NCBI RefSeq assembly: GCF_000016125.1
Contig: NC_009135.1
Coordinates: forward strand, 248,001 to 312,000
Direction: 5' to 3'
Length of the DNA stretch: 64,000 bases
From: Methanococcus maripaludis C5
Lineage (GTDB): Archaea > AGJL01 > Methanococci > Methanococcales > Methanococcaceae
Position 1 is the first letter of the stretch; every line of letters starts with the position of its first letter. The translations under genes were made by a program, and so were the position numbers. Positions 18,293-27,839 of this stretch are shown piece after piece. The notes under the pieces are model-generated. The model was not told where the DNA came from. It saw only the letters and a list, made by a program, of their open reading frames with translations, and did not search any database.

Positions 18293-18976
18293 ATGCAGTA
18301 CGAAAACACGAACAATGAAAATAACAATATTGGCACACAAGATATTCAAAAATTTAAAAAATATATTCGAACCGAAAAGAAAGCAGATGAGCGACCGAAA
18401 GTAATTGTAATGGGCCGTTCAAATGTCGGAAAATCTACTTTTGTAAAAATTGTAACTGGAAAGAATGTGCGGGTTGGTAAAAAGCCTGGAGTTACACTAA
18501 AAATTACTGAGTATGATATGGGAACGTATATTTTGGTAGACCTTCCGGGTTTTGGATTCATGGAGGGAATTGAAAAAAAAGCGCAGGAAAAAATTAAAGA
18601 TCAGATCATAGACTATGTTGAAGACAATAAAAATACAATTGCCGCATCAATTCACATACTGGATGCTAAATCTTTCATGGATATAGTTGAGAGGTGGGAC
18701 AACAAAGGAGAAGTTCCAATTGATCTTGAAATGGCTGATTTTTTAGAGGAACTTGAATTAAACCCCATATTTGTTGTAAATAAAATGGATAAAATAAAAA
18801 ATTCAGAATGGGATAACCACCTTGACAGAGTTTCTGAAACACTTGGATTTTTACCCCCTTGGAGACAGTGGCTTGATAATTTTGTTCCAGCAATAACGAG
18901 GGATAATTACGGAATTGATGGAATAAAACACAGAATAAATAAAAGAATAAATGGCTTTAAAAAATCAAAGAAGTAA
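18293..18976 (+). CDS. engB: EngB-type GTP-binding protein
   Basis: This 227-residue GTPase of the TrmE-Era-EngA-YihA class shows G1 (GRSNVGKST), a G2 threonine in KKPGVT, G3 (DLPGFG) and G4 (NKMD). Bacterial EngB helps assemble the large ribosomal subunit; the archaeal role is assumed similar. It begins 12 bases after the GH57 gene, with a GTGAT site, so it may be read through from the sugar operon. A ribosomal protein gene follows, but with its own promoter. Confidence 0.92.
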   Translation: MQYENTNNENNNIGTQDIQKFKKYIRTEKKADERPKVIVMGRSNVGKSTFVKIVTGKNVRVGKKPGVTLKITEYDMGTYILVDLPGFGFMEGIEKKAQEKIKDQIIDYVEDNKNTIAASIHILDAKSFMDIVERWDNKGEVPIDLEMADFLEELELNPIFVVNKMDKIKNSEWDNHLDRVSETLGFLPPWRQWLDNFVPAITRDNYGIDGIKHRINKRINGFKKSKK

Positions 18977-19019
18977 AGACCTTTTTTAAATTTTTTAGCA
19001 CGTTTTGCTTTAAGAAATG

Positions 19020-19028
19020 TTTATATAT
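19020..19028 (+). promoter_or_regulatory. TATA box of the L10e gene
   Basis: TTTATATAT lies about 75 bases before the L10e start and would set transcription start near 19048-19050. The context is AT-rich non-coding sequence after engB. Confidence 0.55.
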
Positions 19029-19102
19029 CATTAGATAGATGTATATTGTAGCACGCTTATGAATGGCTTTTTTACAAACACGAAACATATGGAGGAACAA
19101 TT

Positions 19103-19624
19103 ATGGCACTAAGACCAGCAAGATGTTACAGAACCACAGAAAGAAGATCATACACAAGAAAAGAGTACGTAAGAGCAGTACCGCAACCAAAAGTTGTTCA
19201 CTATGTTATGGGAAACTCAAGTGTTGAATTCCCTGTAGAAGTACAGCTTGTATCAAAATCAGATATCTTGATCAGACACAACGCTTTAGAATCCTCAAGG
19301 ATTGCAGGTAACAAATACATTATGGGTGAGTGCGGTAGAACCGGATACTTATTCAACATCAGAGTTTACCCACACGAAATCTTAAGGGAAAACAAAATGG
19401 CTGCAGGAGCAGGTGCGGACAGGATTTCCGATGGAATGAGATTATCATTCGGTAAAGCTGTTGGAACAGCTGCAAAAGTTAAAAAAGGACAAGAAATCAT
19501 CACAATCGGTGTAAATCCTGAAAGATTTTACGCTGCAAAAGAAGCATTAAGAAGATGTTCAATGAAATTGCCAACCGCTTGTAAAATCGTTGTAACAAAA
19601 GGAAAAGAATTAATTAAAGATTAA
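19103..19624 (+). CDS. rpl10e: Large-subunit ribosomal protein L10e (uL16)
   Basis: This 173-residue basic protein starts ALRPARCYR and contains AGADRISDGMR and the conserved GKAVGTAAKVKKGQ loop that reaches toward the peptidyl-transferase centre. It is the archaeal/eukaryotic L10e, equivalent to bacterial L16. A strong GGAGG site precedes ATG 19103. Codon use is highly biased, as expected for a highly expressed gene. T-rich sequence directly after the stop (19642-19650) probably terminates transcription. Confidence 0.97.
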   Translation: MALRPARCYRTTERRSYTRKEYVRAVPQPKVVHYVMGNSSVEFPVEVQLVSKSDILIRHNALESSRIAGNKYIMGECGRTGYLFNIRVYPHEILRENKMAAGAGADRISDGMRLSFGKAVGTAAKVKKGQEIITIGVNPERFYAAKEALRRCSMKLPTACKIVVTKGKELIKD

Positions 19625-19694
19625 TTAAATATTTTATATTATTTTTTTCAAATAAAATTTTTAAAAAAGTTAAAAAAGTATAAGTTTTTTAAGA

Positions 19695-20972
19695 TTATTC
19701 ATCATCTTCAGGAACTTCTGCCCTGATAAATTCCTCTTTTCCTTTTAATAAACTCATCGTAGCATCAATTCCCATCTTTGCAGTTAATTTATTTTTGTGA
19801 TCCGCGGATGGATCTAAAGATGAGCCTTTAGCTCCAGAAATGATTACAATATCCTTATCACTTTGAACTCTTGTAGCAACTGCGTATTCTACATCGTTTG
19901 CATCGTAAATGTTGATGTCACCATCTACAACAGTTACATGTTTTAAACTAGGATGTGCTGCAAGTGCTGCAAGGATTGCGTTCTTACCGTCCCCTTCTGT
20001 TTTTTTGTCAATTGAAACAACAGCATTTAACCAGCAGCATCCACCTTGTGTTAAAGCAACGTTTTTAAGTGATGGAACAGTGTTTCTTATTCCTTTATAC
20101 ATTCTAGGTTCTTGAGGTAAACCCATCAAGATTTTGTGCTCACTTCCCCCAGGAAGTAACGCGTGGAATATTGCACCTTCTTTTCTTCTAAGTGCAGTTA
20201 TTTTAATCAATGGTTGTTTTCGTATAACATCGTAGGTTCCTGTGATGTCAACGAATGGCCCTTCATCAACCATTTCTGCCGTAATTTTTGCTTCAATAAT
20301 GAATTCTGCTTCTGGAACTTCTAAATCAACGGTTTTACATTTTACTAAATTTAATGGTTTTTTCATTAATGCAGAAGCGTATTTTAATTCATTAAATGAA
20401 ACATCTCCTGAGGTTGAAGCCGCAAGTAAAACTGCAGGATGAACTCCAATAACAATTGCACAGTCTACTTCGCCATCGCCAATGTTTTTATTGTATATGT
20501 AGTGAAGGTGTCTTTGTTCAACCATTCTAATGGCCAAATTACCGTCAGACCTGACTAAAATCCTGTGAATTGATGCGTTTATTCCTTCATCGTTATCCTT
20601 TACGATAACGACTCCTGAAGTTAGGTATGGTCCAGCATCTTTTCCATAGTATGTTGGAATTGGGTATTCGTGAATTTTTTCTAAATCATCATCGATATAG
20701 AGTTTTTCTAAATTTTCATCGACAATTAATTCCCCTTTTTTCTCATTGTTGATTGACTCAACCATGTGTTTCATTAAATCTTCTTTTTTAATTCCGAGGC
20801 TGTTTGCAATAACGTCTCTTGTACATAAATTTCCAATAACTGGATACCCATTTACATCTTCAATGAAAACTGGTTTGTCATCATTTTCTTTTAAAATTCT
20901 CGAAACTCCAAATTTTTTGGTAGATTTCTCAAAAACAAGTTTTTCAATAGAATTTACTAGGTTTTTTACCAT
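19695..20972 (-). CDS. UbiD-family decarboxylase, probable anhydromevalonate phosphate decarboxylase
   Basis: This 425-residue UbiD-fold enzyme requires prenylated FMN. A central SVVIV-like strand is followed by HRILVRSDGNLAIRM for cofactor contacts. GGSEHKILMGLPQEP and the C-terminal DGDINIYDANDVEYA carry conserved acidic residues, and GSSLDPSADH is also typical. Methanogens do not make ubiquinone. Work on Aeropyrum pernix showed that a UbiD homologue decarboxylates trans-anhydromevalonate 5-phosphate in the archaeal mevalonate pathway. That isoprenoid role is the best inference here, not proven. Its partner dehydratase (aconitase-X-like) and the prenyl-FMN synthase are not in the window. 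Confidence 0.85.
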   Translation of the reverse strand: MVKNLVNSIEKLVFEKSTKKFGVSRILKENDDKPVFIEDVNGYPVIGNLCTRDVIANSLGIKKEDLMKHMVESINNEKKGELIVDENLEKLYIDDDLEKIHEYPIPTYYGKDAGPYLTSGVVIVKDNDEGINASIHRILVRSDGNLAIRMVEQRHLHYIYNKNIGDGEVDCAIVIGVHPAVLLAASTSGDVSFNELKYASALMKKPLNLVKCKTVDLEVPEAEFIIEAKITAEMVDEGPFVDITGTYDVIRKQPLIKITALRRKEGAIFHALLPGGSEHKILMGLPQEPRMYKGIRNTVPSLKNVALTQGGCCWLNAVVSIDKKTEGDGKNAILAALAAHPSLKHVTVVDGDINIYDANDVEYAVATRVQSDKDIVIISGAKGSSLDPSADHKNKLTAKMGIDATMSLLKGKEEFIRAEVPEDDE

Positions 20973-21011
20973 ATAACCACCTGAAAAGTAAATTAAACAA
21001 AAATAAAAAGA

Positions 21012-21305
21012 TTATCGTTTTTTTCTAGCAATTTCTTTACTTAATTTTTCGCCGGTATCGCTTAACCTGCTTGCAACACTTCTAGGAACATTGCCTTTTT
21101 CAGACAGTATCTTTCCGATTGTCCCAGATAATAAAAAAATAGCAAAAGTGTGTTCTGATTTGGTCCTGTGGATGTGGTGGGGCCGTATATTTAATTCATC
21201 GTATTCTTTAAATGATTCTTCAAGTTCGATTCCAAATTTTCTTGCCAAATCTTTTCTCATGTAAACTAAGAGTTGGTGTAATTGGATGAGTTCATCCTTA
21301 TGCAT
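21012..21305 (-). CDS. UPF0058 family protein
   Basis: This 97-residue helical protein has HKDELIQLHQLL at the N-terminus, a central RPHHIHRTKSEHTFA segment rich in His, and a basic RKKR tail. This pattern matches the archaeal UPF0058 family, whose function is not known. It lies 33 bases downstream of dnaG and 39 bases upstream of the UbiD-like gene on the same strand, so the three are probably one transcript. Confidence 0.75.
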   Translation of the reverse strand: MHKDELIQLHQLLVYMRKDLARKFGIELEESFKEYDELNIRPHHIHRTKSEHTFAIFLLSGTIGKILSEKGNVPRSVASRLSDTGEKLSKEIARKKR

Positions 21306-21338
21306 TCAATCACCTTTAAATTTAAAAAGAAATTGTTT

Positions 21339-22655
21339 TTAAGCTACAATTTCGTCGAATGAAAATAATCGAAGGTTTACGGGTTTTTTAGTAACATTTA
21401 TTTCTTTTCCAACAATTATCGGGGTCTTGTCGTAAAGTAAATCCACTATCTTCTGACTTATAGGCATGTCTGCTGCAAAGAAGTCCATTTTTTTGATTTC
21501 ATGGATATTTGTTAGAAATTCTTTGAACGTGTTTGTTTTTTCAGTTCCATCAACAACAAACTTAACGTTGCCTGTGTTTTTAATGCTATCGACTATTTCT
21601 TTAACACCGCTGAATTTTCTATCGGCCTGAATTTCGTTCGTGGCATCAACATCGATAATCTCAGTTTCGGTTTTTTTTACAGGTTCTACAACAACTATTT
21701 CTTCTTCGACTACAGGGCCCTCAAAAACAGGTTCTATAACTGGTGTTTCGACTTTTTCGTAATATTTATGCGTTACCGGTTCAAAAATCTCTTTTGGTGT
21801 GTCTTCGATAACTTTGGAAACATTACATGCATCATTACAGGTATTTCCAACGATCTGTTCAACAGGAACTTTCGACCTTAAACATTTCATTATTTCTTTT
21901 TTGGACGTTCCTTCAACTTCTTTACCGTATGGCGCTCTTGCAACGTAGTCTATATCACAGGTTTGAAGGAGTTCTTTTAAAATCAATTCTCCTCCCCTAT
22001 CACCATCTGTGAACGCAGTTGTTGTTTTTTTCTTTGTTAATTCCATGATTGATTTTGGAACGGATGTTCCTTCAACAGCCACTGTATTTTTAATTCCGCA
22101 TCTTAAAAGATTTAAAACATCGGCTCTTCCTTCAACAACAATAATTGAATCAGAATGGACTACATTTGGACCACAAGGAAGGTTTTCTGGCCCATACTCC
22201 ATAATTTCTTCAGTTCTCAATGACTCTTTGATTTCTTCCGTTATTTCGTAGGTGTCAATCATTTCGTCCATTAATTTTCTTAAAATAGATCTAGCTCGGT
22301 TTGTGATATACTGTCTTTTTGAGACTCGAATATCTTCAACTTCGGTTATTTTAACCGTGGCAAAACAGGGTCCAACTCTATCAATCGTTTCAAGAGTCGC
22401 TGCAAGTATCGACGTTTCAACCTTGTCAAGGCTTGAAGGTAGTGTTATTTTGGCAAAAGATTTTCCGTTGATATTTTCAAGGTCAACGTCTATTCTTCCA
22501 ATTCGCCCACTTTTTTGTAAATCTCTCAAATCGAGTTCATTACTCAGCAATCCTTCGGTCTGGCCGAAAATTGCGCCGATCACGTCATGCTTTTCAACAT
22601 AACCATCTGCAATGAGTTCGGTGTATATGATATATTTGGTAGTTCCTAAATCCAT
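21339..22655 (-). CDS. dnaG: Archaeal DnaG primase-like protein
   Basis: This 438-residue protein contains a TOPRIM domain at about residues 165-245. It shows [12 protein letters not shown] with the catalytic Glu and [10 protein letters not shown] with the DxD pair. The N-terminal [11 protein letters not shown] region is specific to archaeal DnaG, which can synthesise primers and also binds the RNA exosome. A Glu/Val/Pro-rich linker lies near residues 285-345. I start at ATG 22655 because a perfect AGGAGG lies just upstream; a longer frame to 22694 has no support. It probably leads an operon with UPF0058. Confidence 0.92.
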   Translation of the reverse strand: MDLGTTKYIIYTELIADGYVEKHDVIGAIFGQTEGLLSNELDLRDLQKSGRIGRIDVDLENINGKSFAKITLPSSLDKVETSILAATLETIDRVGPCFATVKITEVEDIRVSKRQYITNRARSILRKLMDEMIDTYEITEEIKESLRTEEIMEYGPENLPCGPNVVHSDSIIVVEGRADVLNLLRCGIKNTVAVEGTSVPKSIMELTKKKTTTAFTDGDRGGELILKELLQTCDIDYVARAPYGKEVEGTSKKEIMKCLRSKVPVEQIVGNTCNDACNVSKVIEDTPKEIFEPVTHKYYEKVETPVIEPVFEGPVVEEEIVVVEPVKKTETEIIDVDATNEIQADRKFSGVKEIVDSIKNTGNVKFVVDGTEKTNTFKEFLTNIHEIKKMDFFAADMPISQKIVDLLYDKTPIIVGKEINVTKKPVNLRLFSFDEIVA

Positions 22656-22817
22656 AAATGATCCTCCTAAAGAAGTTTGACCGACCAATCTCAAAAACCA
22701 AATTTTCTCGAAACAATAATCTAATCTTACCTATCTAGTTATAATATTTTTTGTATATAAAATTAATATGGGAATTTTCTTTTATTTTGAAGAACAATCA
22801 TTTAGCATCCAACTCAA

Positions 22818-22835
22818 CCGAAAAGTTTATATATA
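22818..22835 (+). promoter_or_regulatory. Strong stable-RNA promoter (BRE and TATA)
   Basis: CCGAAAAG (22818-22825) followed directly by TTTATATATA (22826-22835) is the classical methanococcal BRE/TATA arrangement. The start region TGTG...ATGCTC lies about 20-30 bases downstream. It drives the two tRNA-Gly genes. Confidence 0.8.
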
Positions 22836-22888
22836 ATATACTACAATGTGTACTATGCTCTGAGATGAGTGAGAAAGGGAATAAAATA

Positions 22889-22961
22889 GCGGCTTTGATG
22901 TAGACTGGTATCATACGGCCCTGCCACGGCCGACACCCGGGTTCAAATCCCGGAGGCCGCA
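22889..22961 (+). tRNA. tRNA-Gly (GCC anticodon)
   Basis: The acceptor stem GCGGCTT (22889-22895) pairs with AGGCCGC (22954-22960) with one G-U, followed by discriminator A. The anticodon stem CGGCC/GGCCG encloses loop CTGCCAC, giving anticodon GCC. The T arm has GGTTCAAATC. No CCA is encoded. It is 18 bases upstream of a second tRNA-Gly and probably co-transcribed with it. Confidence 0.95.
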
Positions 22962-22979
22962 TCTCTAAAGATTAAACGT

Positions 22980-23052
22980 GCGCCAGTGGTGTAGCCTGGT
23001 ATCACTTTGGCCTTCCAAGCCAGTAACTCGGGTTCAAATCCCGACTGGCGCA
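22980..23052 (+). tRNA. tRNA-Gly (TCC anticodon)
   Basis: The acceptor GCGCCAG (22980-22986) pairs perfectly with CTGGCGC (23045-23051), discriminator A. The anticodon arm TTGGC/GCCAG (one mismatch or wobble at the base) encloses CTTCCAA, giving anticodon TCC. The T arm has GGTTCAAATC. No CCA is encoded. Confidence 0.95.
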
Positions 23053-23063
23053 TTTTTTATTTT
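23053..23063 (+). terminator. T-rich terminator of the tRNA-Gly pair
   Basis: TTTTTTATTTT directly follows the second tRNA. Archaeal polymerase stops at such runs without needing a hairpin. Confidence 0.5.
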
Positions 23064-23154
23064 GGATATATTAATTTGTTAATTTAGATTAATAAATAAT
23101 ATGGTATTATATATTGCAAAACACCCTATTTTCAAATAATCATCAACCATTTTT

Positions 23155-23973
23155 ATGGGGATATTTTTGAAAAGGAAAACCCTAATTTTCTTTACTTTAA
23201 TTTTAATTTTATCGGCAAACTTCGCCAGATACTCTTTGGAAGACAATTCTAACGAAATAGAAAAAAATCGTTTTGAACCTATAATTTTAATCCATGACGT
23301 TAGTCCGGTTTATTTGGATGATTTAAAAGAGATTGACGAAGTAATTAGCAAATATGGGTATCCTGAAAGAACGTACCTTTTTTTGATAGTTAACCATGCA
23401 AACGAATATCCATTAGAAGAAAATCAGGATTTCGTTAAATATATTCGATATCTCCGAACAAAAGGATATAATATTGAATTACACGGTTATGATCATATCG
23501 AATGCGAATTTGACTGCAATTGTACCCTTGCGACCGAAAAAATAGAAAAATCTCTTGAAATATTAAATTACTACAAAATTGATGGTATTTCTTACATTCT
23601 TCCACCAAGATATGGGATTTCCGAAGATTCAAAAAAAGCAATGCTTGATAATGGTTTTTCAGTAATTATTGGACAATATGCTTTTGAAATGAATAATAGT
23701 ACAGTTTATAAATATAATATTACAAACAAGGAATATACTTGGTATCTCGAAGAAAATAATGCTGAAAATCAATTAGAAATGGCTAAAAAAGAATATTTTG
23801 AGTCAGAAGATAAATATTTCCTTTCAATACATCCAAGAGCGGTAAATTATGGCGGAGGTATTGAATTTTTGGAGGAATTTTTGAATTTTACAAAAGAAGA
23901 AAACAGGTTTAATTCTGAGGATCCAATCGATATTTATTCTTATTTCGGAATTAAAAAAATAGATTTTAGTTAA
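23155..23973 (+). CDS. DUF2334/polysaccharide deacetylase-like exported protein
   Basis: This 272-residue protein begins with a short basic stretch and a hydrophobic segment (about residues 9-25), consistent with export or membrane anchoring. The mature part has IHDVSPVY with the His-Asp pair near residue 45 and IELHGYDHIE near residue 106, the metal-binding pattern of NodB-like deacetylase folds as seen in DUF2334. ILPPRYG and SIHPRAV are further matches. The substrate is unknown; a cell-surface glycan is plausible. There is no clear binding site before ATG 23155. The 3' end overlaps the convergent helicase gene by four bases. Confidence 0.7.
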   Translation: MGIFLKRKTLIFFTLILILSANFARYSLEDNSNEIEKNRFEPIILIHDVSPVYLDDLKEIDEVISKYGYPERTYLFLIVNHANEYPLEENQDFVKYIRYLRTKGYNIELHGYDHIECEFDCNCTLATEKIEKSLEILNYYKIDGISYILPPRYGISEDSKKAMLDNGFSVIIGQYAFEMNNSTVYKYNITNKEYTWYLEENNAENQLEMAKKEYFESEDKYFLSIHPRAVNYGGGIEFLEEFLNFTKEENRFNSEDPIDIYSYFGIKKIDFS

Positions 23974-26405
23974 TTTTTGTATGGATTTTCCATTTTTTTC
24001 TTTAATTTTCCAGATTCTTTTGCTATATTTTTATTGTAAATATTTCCAATTCTTTCAACTGCATCCAAAGTATTTATCGCAGTTTCAAGGTATGAATAGA
24101 TATCTCCACTGTATGTTTGAAGTTTTAATATATCATGAATGATTTTTGATATCTGAAGCGGTGTTTTTTTGTTTATTCTTAAATTAAGAACTTTTTTGGA
24201 ATTGTAGTTAATAATATCTTCTTCAATCATTCCGTCAAATTCAATCAACCACGGCAGTATTTCATCCCTTAAGGTTTTATCCTTTATTTTTTCGAAGTTT
24301 TCCTTTATTACTTCGAAAGCATCGATAAATCTGGTTGGAATGTTTGTATTTGTAGTTTTTGTGATTTTATTCTTTAAGTTTGCAGGAATATACACATTTT
24401 CAAATGGTGAAATGGACACTACCAAATCAATAGGGTTTTTATGCAAATTTTTCCTTATTTTTTCTGCATCTTTTGGATACAAGAATGAAATTGATGTAGC
24501 ATAACCGTATCGGGTTGTATTTATGTTTTTATTTTGTAAATCAAGCATCTGAAAGCTGGAAAGCGATTCTAAAACATAATTTAAACCCAAATTTTTCCCA
24601 AGAACTGGAACTTTTGAAACGTCAGGAATCGTAACTTTATTTTTGTAATTTTTAATTGAACAGATGTTTGCTAAAACCTGTTCAAATTCTTCATCTTCAT
24701 TGTATTCCAAAGAAACTTCTTCGGGTTCAGAATTTAGCAGTTTAAACGAAATTTCATCCTCTGAATTTTCCATTTTAGCATGATATTTCTTACCAATTTC
24801 AACAAGGCTGTAAACTTTTCCCTTATCATGCATTCCTTTTCTTCCCGCCCTACCGCACATCTGCTGGAATTCTGAAGGGTTTAACCAGTCTCCACCCATT
24901 GCAAGGCTTTCTAAAACAACTGTGGATGCTGCAAAATCCACACCTGCTGCAAGTGCCGCAGTAGTTACAACACACATTGTTTTTTGTTTTAAAAAATTAT
25001 CTTCAACAGTTCTTCTTTTCGAATACTCCATTCCGCCATGGTAGTAATCTGACTTTATTCCTTTCGTGTTTAGATAATTTGAGATATATTCTGCTCTTTT
25101 TCTTGAAAATGTAAATATTAAACTTTGACCCCTAAATCCATATTTTGATTTTGAGCCAAATTCCTGTTTAACAATATCTTTTACAAGATTTAACTTTCCA
25201 TAATCGTTTTTAGTGAAAATTAAATGTCGTTCAAGTGGAACTGGCCTTCCATTGTATAATACAAGTTTTGATCCAAGTTTCGAAGCTAATTCTTCGGGAT
25301 TTCCAACAGTTGCAGATAGATATATCATCTGACAGGTGAATAAGTATCTTAATCTTCCAATTAGTCCATCAAGACGTGCACCTCGTTCATCCATATTTAT
25401 GGAGTGAACTTCATCAATTACAACGGTTCCAACATCTTTTAATTTTCCCGATCTTATCAAATAATCTATTCCTTCGTAGGTTCCAATTATTATGTCAGAA
25501 TCGATACTCGAATTGATATTGCCCCCTTTATTTTCGGAAAGTCTTCCGGTTCCAACCCTTAAAGATACTAAATATCCTTCTTTTTCATATCTATCTTTAA
25601 ATTCGACGTACTTTTGATTTGCAAGGGCAACTAATGGAACTAAAAATAAAAATTTACCCTTTTTTTCAGAGATATTTTTAATTCCTGCAAGTTCTCCAAT
25701 CAAAGTTTTTCCAGAAGAGGTTGCAGAAGTAATTAAAAGGTTATCATTTTTTAAAAGTCCTGCTTTTACGGAAAGAGTCTGAACTGGAAGTAATTCGTCT
25801 ATTCCCCTATTTTTAATAATTTCTTTTAAAAAATCGGGAACTTCAAGTTCATCAATGCTATAATTTTTAATTTCATCATCAACGTTTCCGGTTAAAACAT
25901 CGTATTTCGTAAGTTCTGGATTTTTAAGCGGATTTTTGGACTTGAAAAGTTCAATTACTTTGTTTGCATCCTTAAATCTTCTAAGTAATTTTTCAATGAA
26001 TTCCTCGTTAACGGCAACTTCATGTTTTACCTCATCAATTGCACATTCAAGACAGGTCTCGCTGTTGTATATTTTGTATTTATCCGTAATCTCGCTAAAT
26101 TTGCCTTTGATAATACAAAATGGGCATAAATCGATATAGCCGTATTTAATATTATTTTGTTTGAGGAATTCTTCTAATTTTAACGATTCTTCGTCCGTAC
26201 TTAAAAGGACTTTATTTGATCTAACGAAATTTAATAATTTTGAAGGCTGCACTGGGTTTACATTTCCTGCTTTTTCTTCCCTACATTTGTAAAGTGTAAT
26301 TCTATTATTTGCGGGCCTTATTATGCCATAATACGCTCTTTCATCCGTTAAATCAACAAATTGGATCTCTTCTTTTTTTTTTTTTAATTTTCTCACAATA
26401 ATCAT
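23970..26405 (-). CDS. Ski2-like superfamily 2 helicase
   Basis: This 811-residue helicase has an N-terminal region with a four-Cys zinc site (CPFC near residue 96 and CLEC near 118). The helicase motifs are TSATSSGKTLIG (Walker A, near 230), DEVHSIN (motif II), YLSATVGNP (III), FTFSRKRAEY (IV), TTAALAAGVDF (V) and QMCGRAGRKG (VI). The core resembles archaeal Hel308/Ski2-like enzymes, but the zinc-binding N-terminus is different from Hel308. ATG 26405 follows GGTGAATCC. Codons 5-9 contain a run of 13 A on the coding strand. Its substrate, RNA or DNA, cannot be told. Confidence 0.85.
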   Translation of the reverse strand: MIIVRKLKKKKEEIQFVDLTDERAYYGIIRPANNRITLYKCREEKAGNVNPVQPSKLLNFVRSNKVLLSTDEESLKLEEFLKQNNIKYGYIDLCPFCIIKGKFSEITDKYKIYNSETCLECAIDEVKHEVAVNEEFIEKLLRRFKDANKVIELFKSKNPLKNPELTKYDVLTGNVDDEIKNYSIDELEVPDFLKEIIKNRGIDELLPVQTLSVKAGLLKNDNLLITSATSSGKTLIGELAGIKNISEKKGKFLFLVPLVALANQKYVEFKDRYEKEGYLVSLRVGTGRLSENKGGNINSSIDSDIIIGTYEGIDYLIRSGKLKDVGTVVIDEVHSINMDERGARLDGLIGRLRYLFTCQMIYLSATVGNPEELASKLGSKLVLYNGRPVPLERHLIFTKNDYGKLNLVKDIVKQEFGSKSKYGFRGQSLIFTFSRKRAEYISNYLNTKGIKSDYYHGGMEYSKRRTVEDNFLKQKTMCVVTTAALAAGVDFAASTVVLESLAMGGDWLNPSEFQQMCGRAGRKGMHDKGKVYSLVEIGKKYHAKMENSEDEISFKLLNSEPEEVSLEYNEDEEFEQVLANICSIKNYKNKVTIPDVSKVPVLGKNLGLNYVLESLSSFQMLDLQNKNINTTRYGYATSISFLYPKDAEKIRKNLHKNPIDLVVSISPFENVYIPANLKNKITKTTNTNIPTRFIDAFEVIKENFEKIKDKTLRDEILPWLIEFDGMIEEDIINYNSKKVLNLRINKKTPLQISKIIHDILKLQTYSGDIYSYLETAINTLDAVERIGNIYNKNIAKESGKLKKKMENPYKN

Positions 26406-26517
26406 GGATTCACCAAATAATCACTAATAAAAACCATAAATTACAGATAATATTATAAATGTATGAAAATGGTACAAAGCTATATAATTTAAAGGTATAT
26501 AATAAAATGGTGGTAAA

Positions 26518-26721
26518 ATGTCTGTTGCTTTAAAGAAGTTTTTTTCAAACAAGGGCCAGTTAAGTCTTGAATTTTCAGTTCTGATTCTTGCAGTCATTAC
26601 TGCGGCAATTCTTTTGGGCTACCACTTAATTGTAAGTTCAAAGGCAGTTCAAGAATCAAATATTGATACAATTAATAATACGCACAACACAGCAATGGAT
26701 GCGCTCAGTGAAGTTAGTTAA
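26518..26721 (+). CDS. Class III signal-peptide pilin-like protein
   Basis: This 67-residue protein has a short basic N-terminus, then KGQLSLEFSVLIL. This is the class III signal peptide in which the peptidase EppA cleaves between Gly and Gln, and the Glu at +5 guides assembly. A 20-residue hydrophobic helix follows. It is therefore a small type IV pilin-like subunit of the archaeal surface. It stands alone, far from pilus assembly genes. GGTGG precedes ATG 26518. Being so short, it may be a minor pilin. Confidence 0.85.
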   Translation: MSVALKKFFSNKGQLSLEFSVLILAVITAAILLGYHLIVSSKAVQESNIDTINNTHNTAMDALSEVS

Positions 26722-26758
26722 ATAAATAAACTTGAAAAACGTTAACAATCGGGATAAT

Positions 26759-27310
26759 ATGAAGTTAATCGGAATTACGGGAATGCCTGGATCTGGAAAA
26801 AGTGCAATTACAAAATTGGCAGAAAAATATAAAATAATTGTCGTTTCAATGGGCGATGTTGTAAGGCATGAAACATCAAAACAAGGACTTACATTAAATC
26901 CCGAAAATGTTGGAAATACTGCTGTAAAACTTCGGGAAATTCATGGAAACGAGGCAATTGCAGTACCTTGCCTTAATTATGTTAATGAAAAATATAAAAA
27001 CGAAGATTTTGTTATAATCGAAGGAATTAGGAGCATTTATGAAGTTAATTACCTTGGAAAAAATGCCAAACTCGATATTATTGCGATTCACTCTTCACCA
27101 AAAACCAGATTTGAACGCTTATCTGGCAGAAACCGGGAAGATGATTCAAATGACTGGAATACTTTCGTTGAACGGGATGAACGAGAATTGAATTTTTCAA
27201 TTGGCAATGTAATATCACTTGCAGACTATATGGTTGTAAATGAAGGAAATTATATGGATTTTATAAATAATCTTGAAAACACGTTGAAAAAAATAATTAA
27301 AGCAGATTAA
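26759..27310 (+). CDS. UPF0200 nucleotide kinase-like protein
   Basis: This 183-residue P-loop protein has [11 protein letters not shown] at residues 5-15, MGDVVRHE, and an [12 protein letters not shown] Walker B-type region. It belongs to UPF0200, an archaeal group related to dephospho-CoA and adenylate kinases. The substrate is not known. An earlier TTG at 26732 is in frame, but ATG 26759 follows CGGGAT and starts directly before the beta strand, so it is preferred. It lies 37 bases after the pilin gene, which may be a chance neighbour. Confidence 0.8.
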
Positions 27311-27332
27311 TTTTTTAAGCTTATTTTAATTT

Positions 27333-27839
27333 TTATTTTGAGTTTGATTGATACTTTTCTGAGAGTTCATCTAATTTATCTCCAGTTAATCTGTAAATTA
27401 ACCAGTCTTCAACAGGAACTCCACCCATTTTTTCGTAGAATTTTCTTGCAGGGTTCCCGTCTAAAACTGTCCATTCAATTTTCCCGCAATTCCTTTCTTT
27501 TGCAAGATTTGATAAATATTCAAATATTTTTCTTCCAATTCCAATTCCTCTAAATTCTTCTTTAATGTAAAGATCTTCGATATAGATTCCTGATTTTCCA
27601 AGAAACGTTGAAAAATTGTGGAAAAATAAAACAAGACCGACAGCTTTTGAATCTGCTTCAACGATTAACGCTTCAGCGTACTTTTTTTTTTCAAATAATG
27701 ATTCTTTTATTATATCTTCGGTTGCAAGAACATGGTCTTCTAAATTTTCGTATCTTGCAAGTTCTTTGATAAAATTGAAGATTAAAGAGACGTCTAAAAC
27801 TGTTGTTGGTCGGATATTAATTTTTAAATTGGTATTCAC
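27333..27839 (-). CDS. GNAT-family N-acetyltransferase
   Basis: This 168-residue protein has the GNAT fold: an N-terminal INIRPTTVLD strand, helices, then IEDLYIKEEFRGIGIGRKIF. The RGIGIGR segment is the acetyl-CoA pyrophosphate loop, and WTVLDGNPARKFYEKMGG is the C-terminal motif. It resembles diamine/thialysine N-acetyltransferases in these two motifs. GTG 27839 is chosen because AGGGGG lies seven bases upstream; longer frames lack a site. It converges with the UPF0200 kinase. Confidence 0.85.
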   Translation of the reverse strand: MNTNLKINIRPTTVLDVSLIFNFIKELARYENLEDHVLATEDIIKESLFEKKKYAEALIVEADSKAVGLVLFFHNFSTFLGKSGIYIEDLYIKEEFRGIGIGRKIFEYLSNLAKERNCGKIEWTVLDGNPARKFYEKMGGVPVEDWLIYRLTGDKLDELSEKYQSNSK

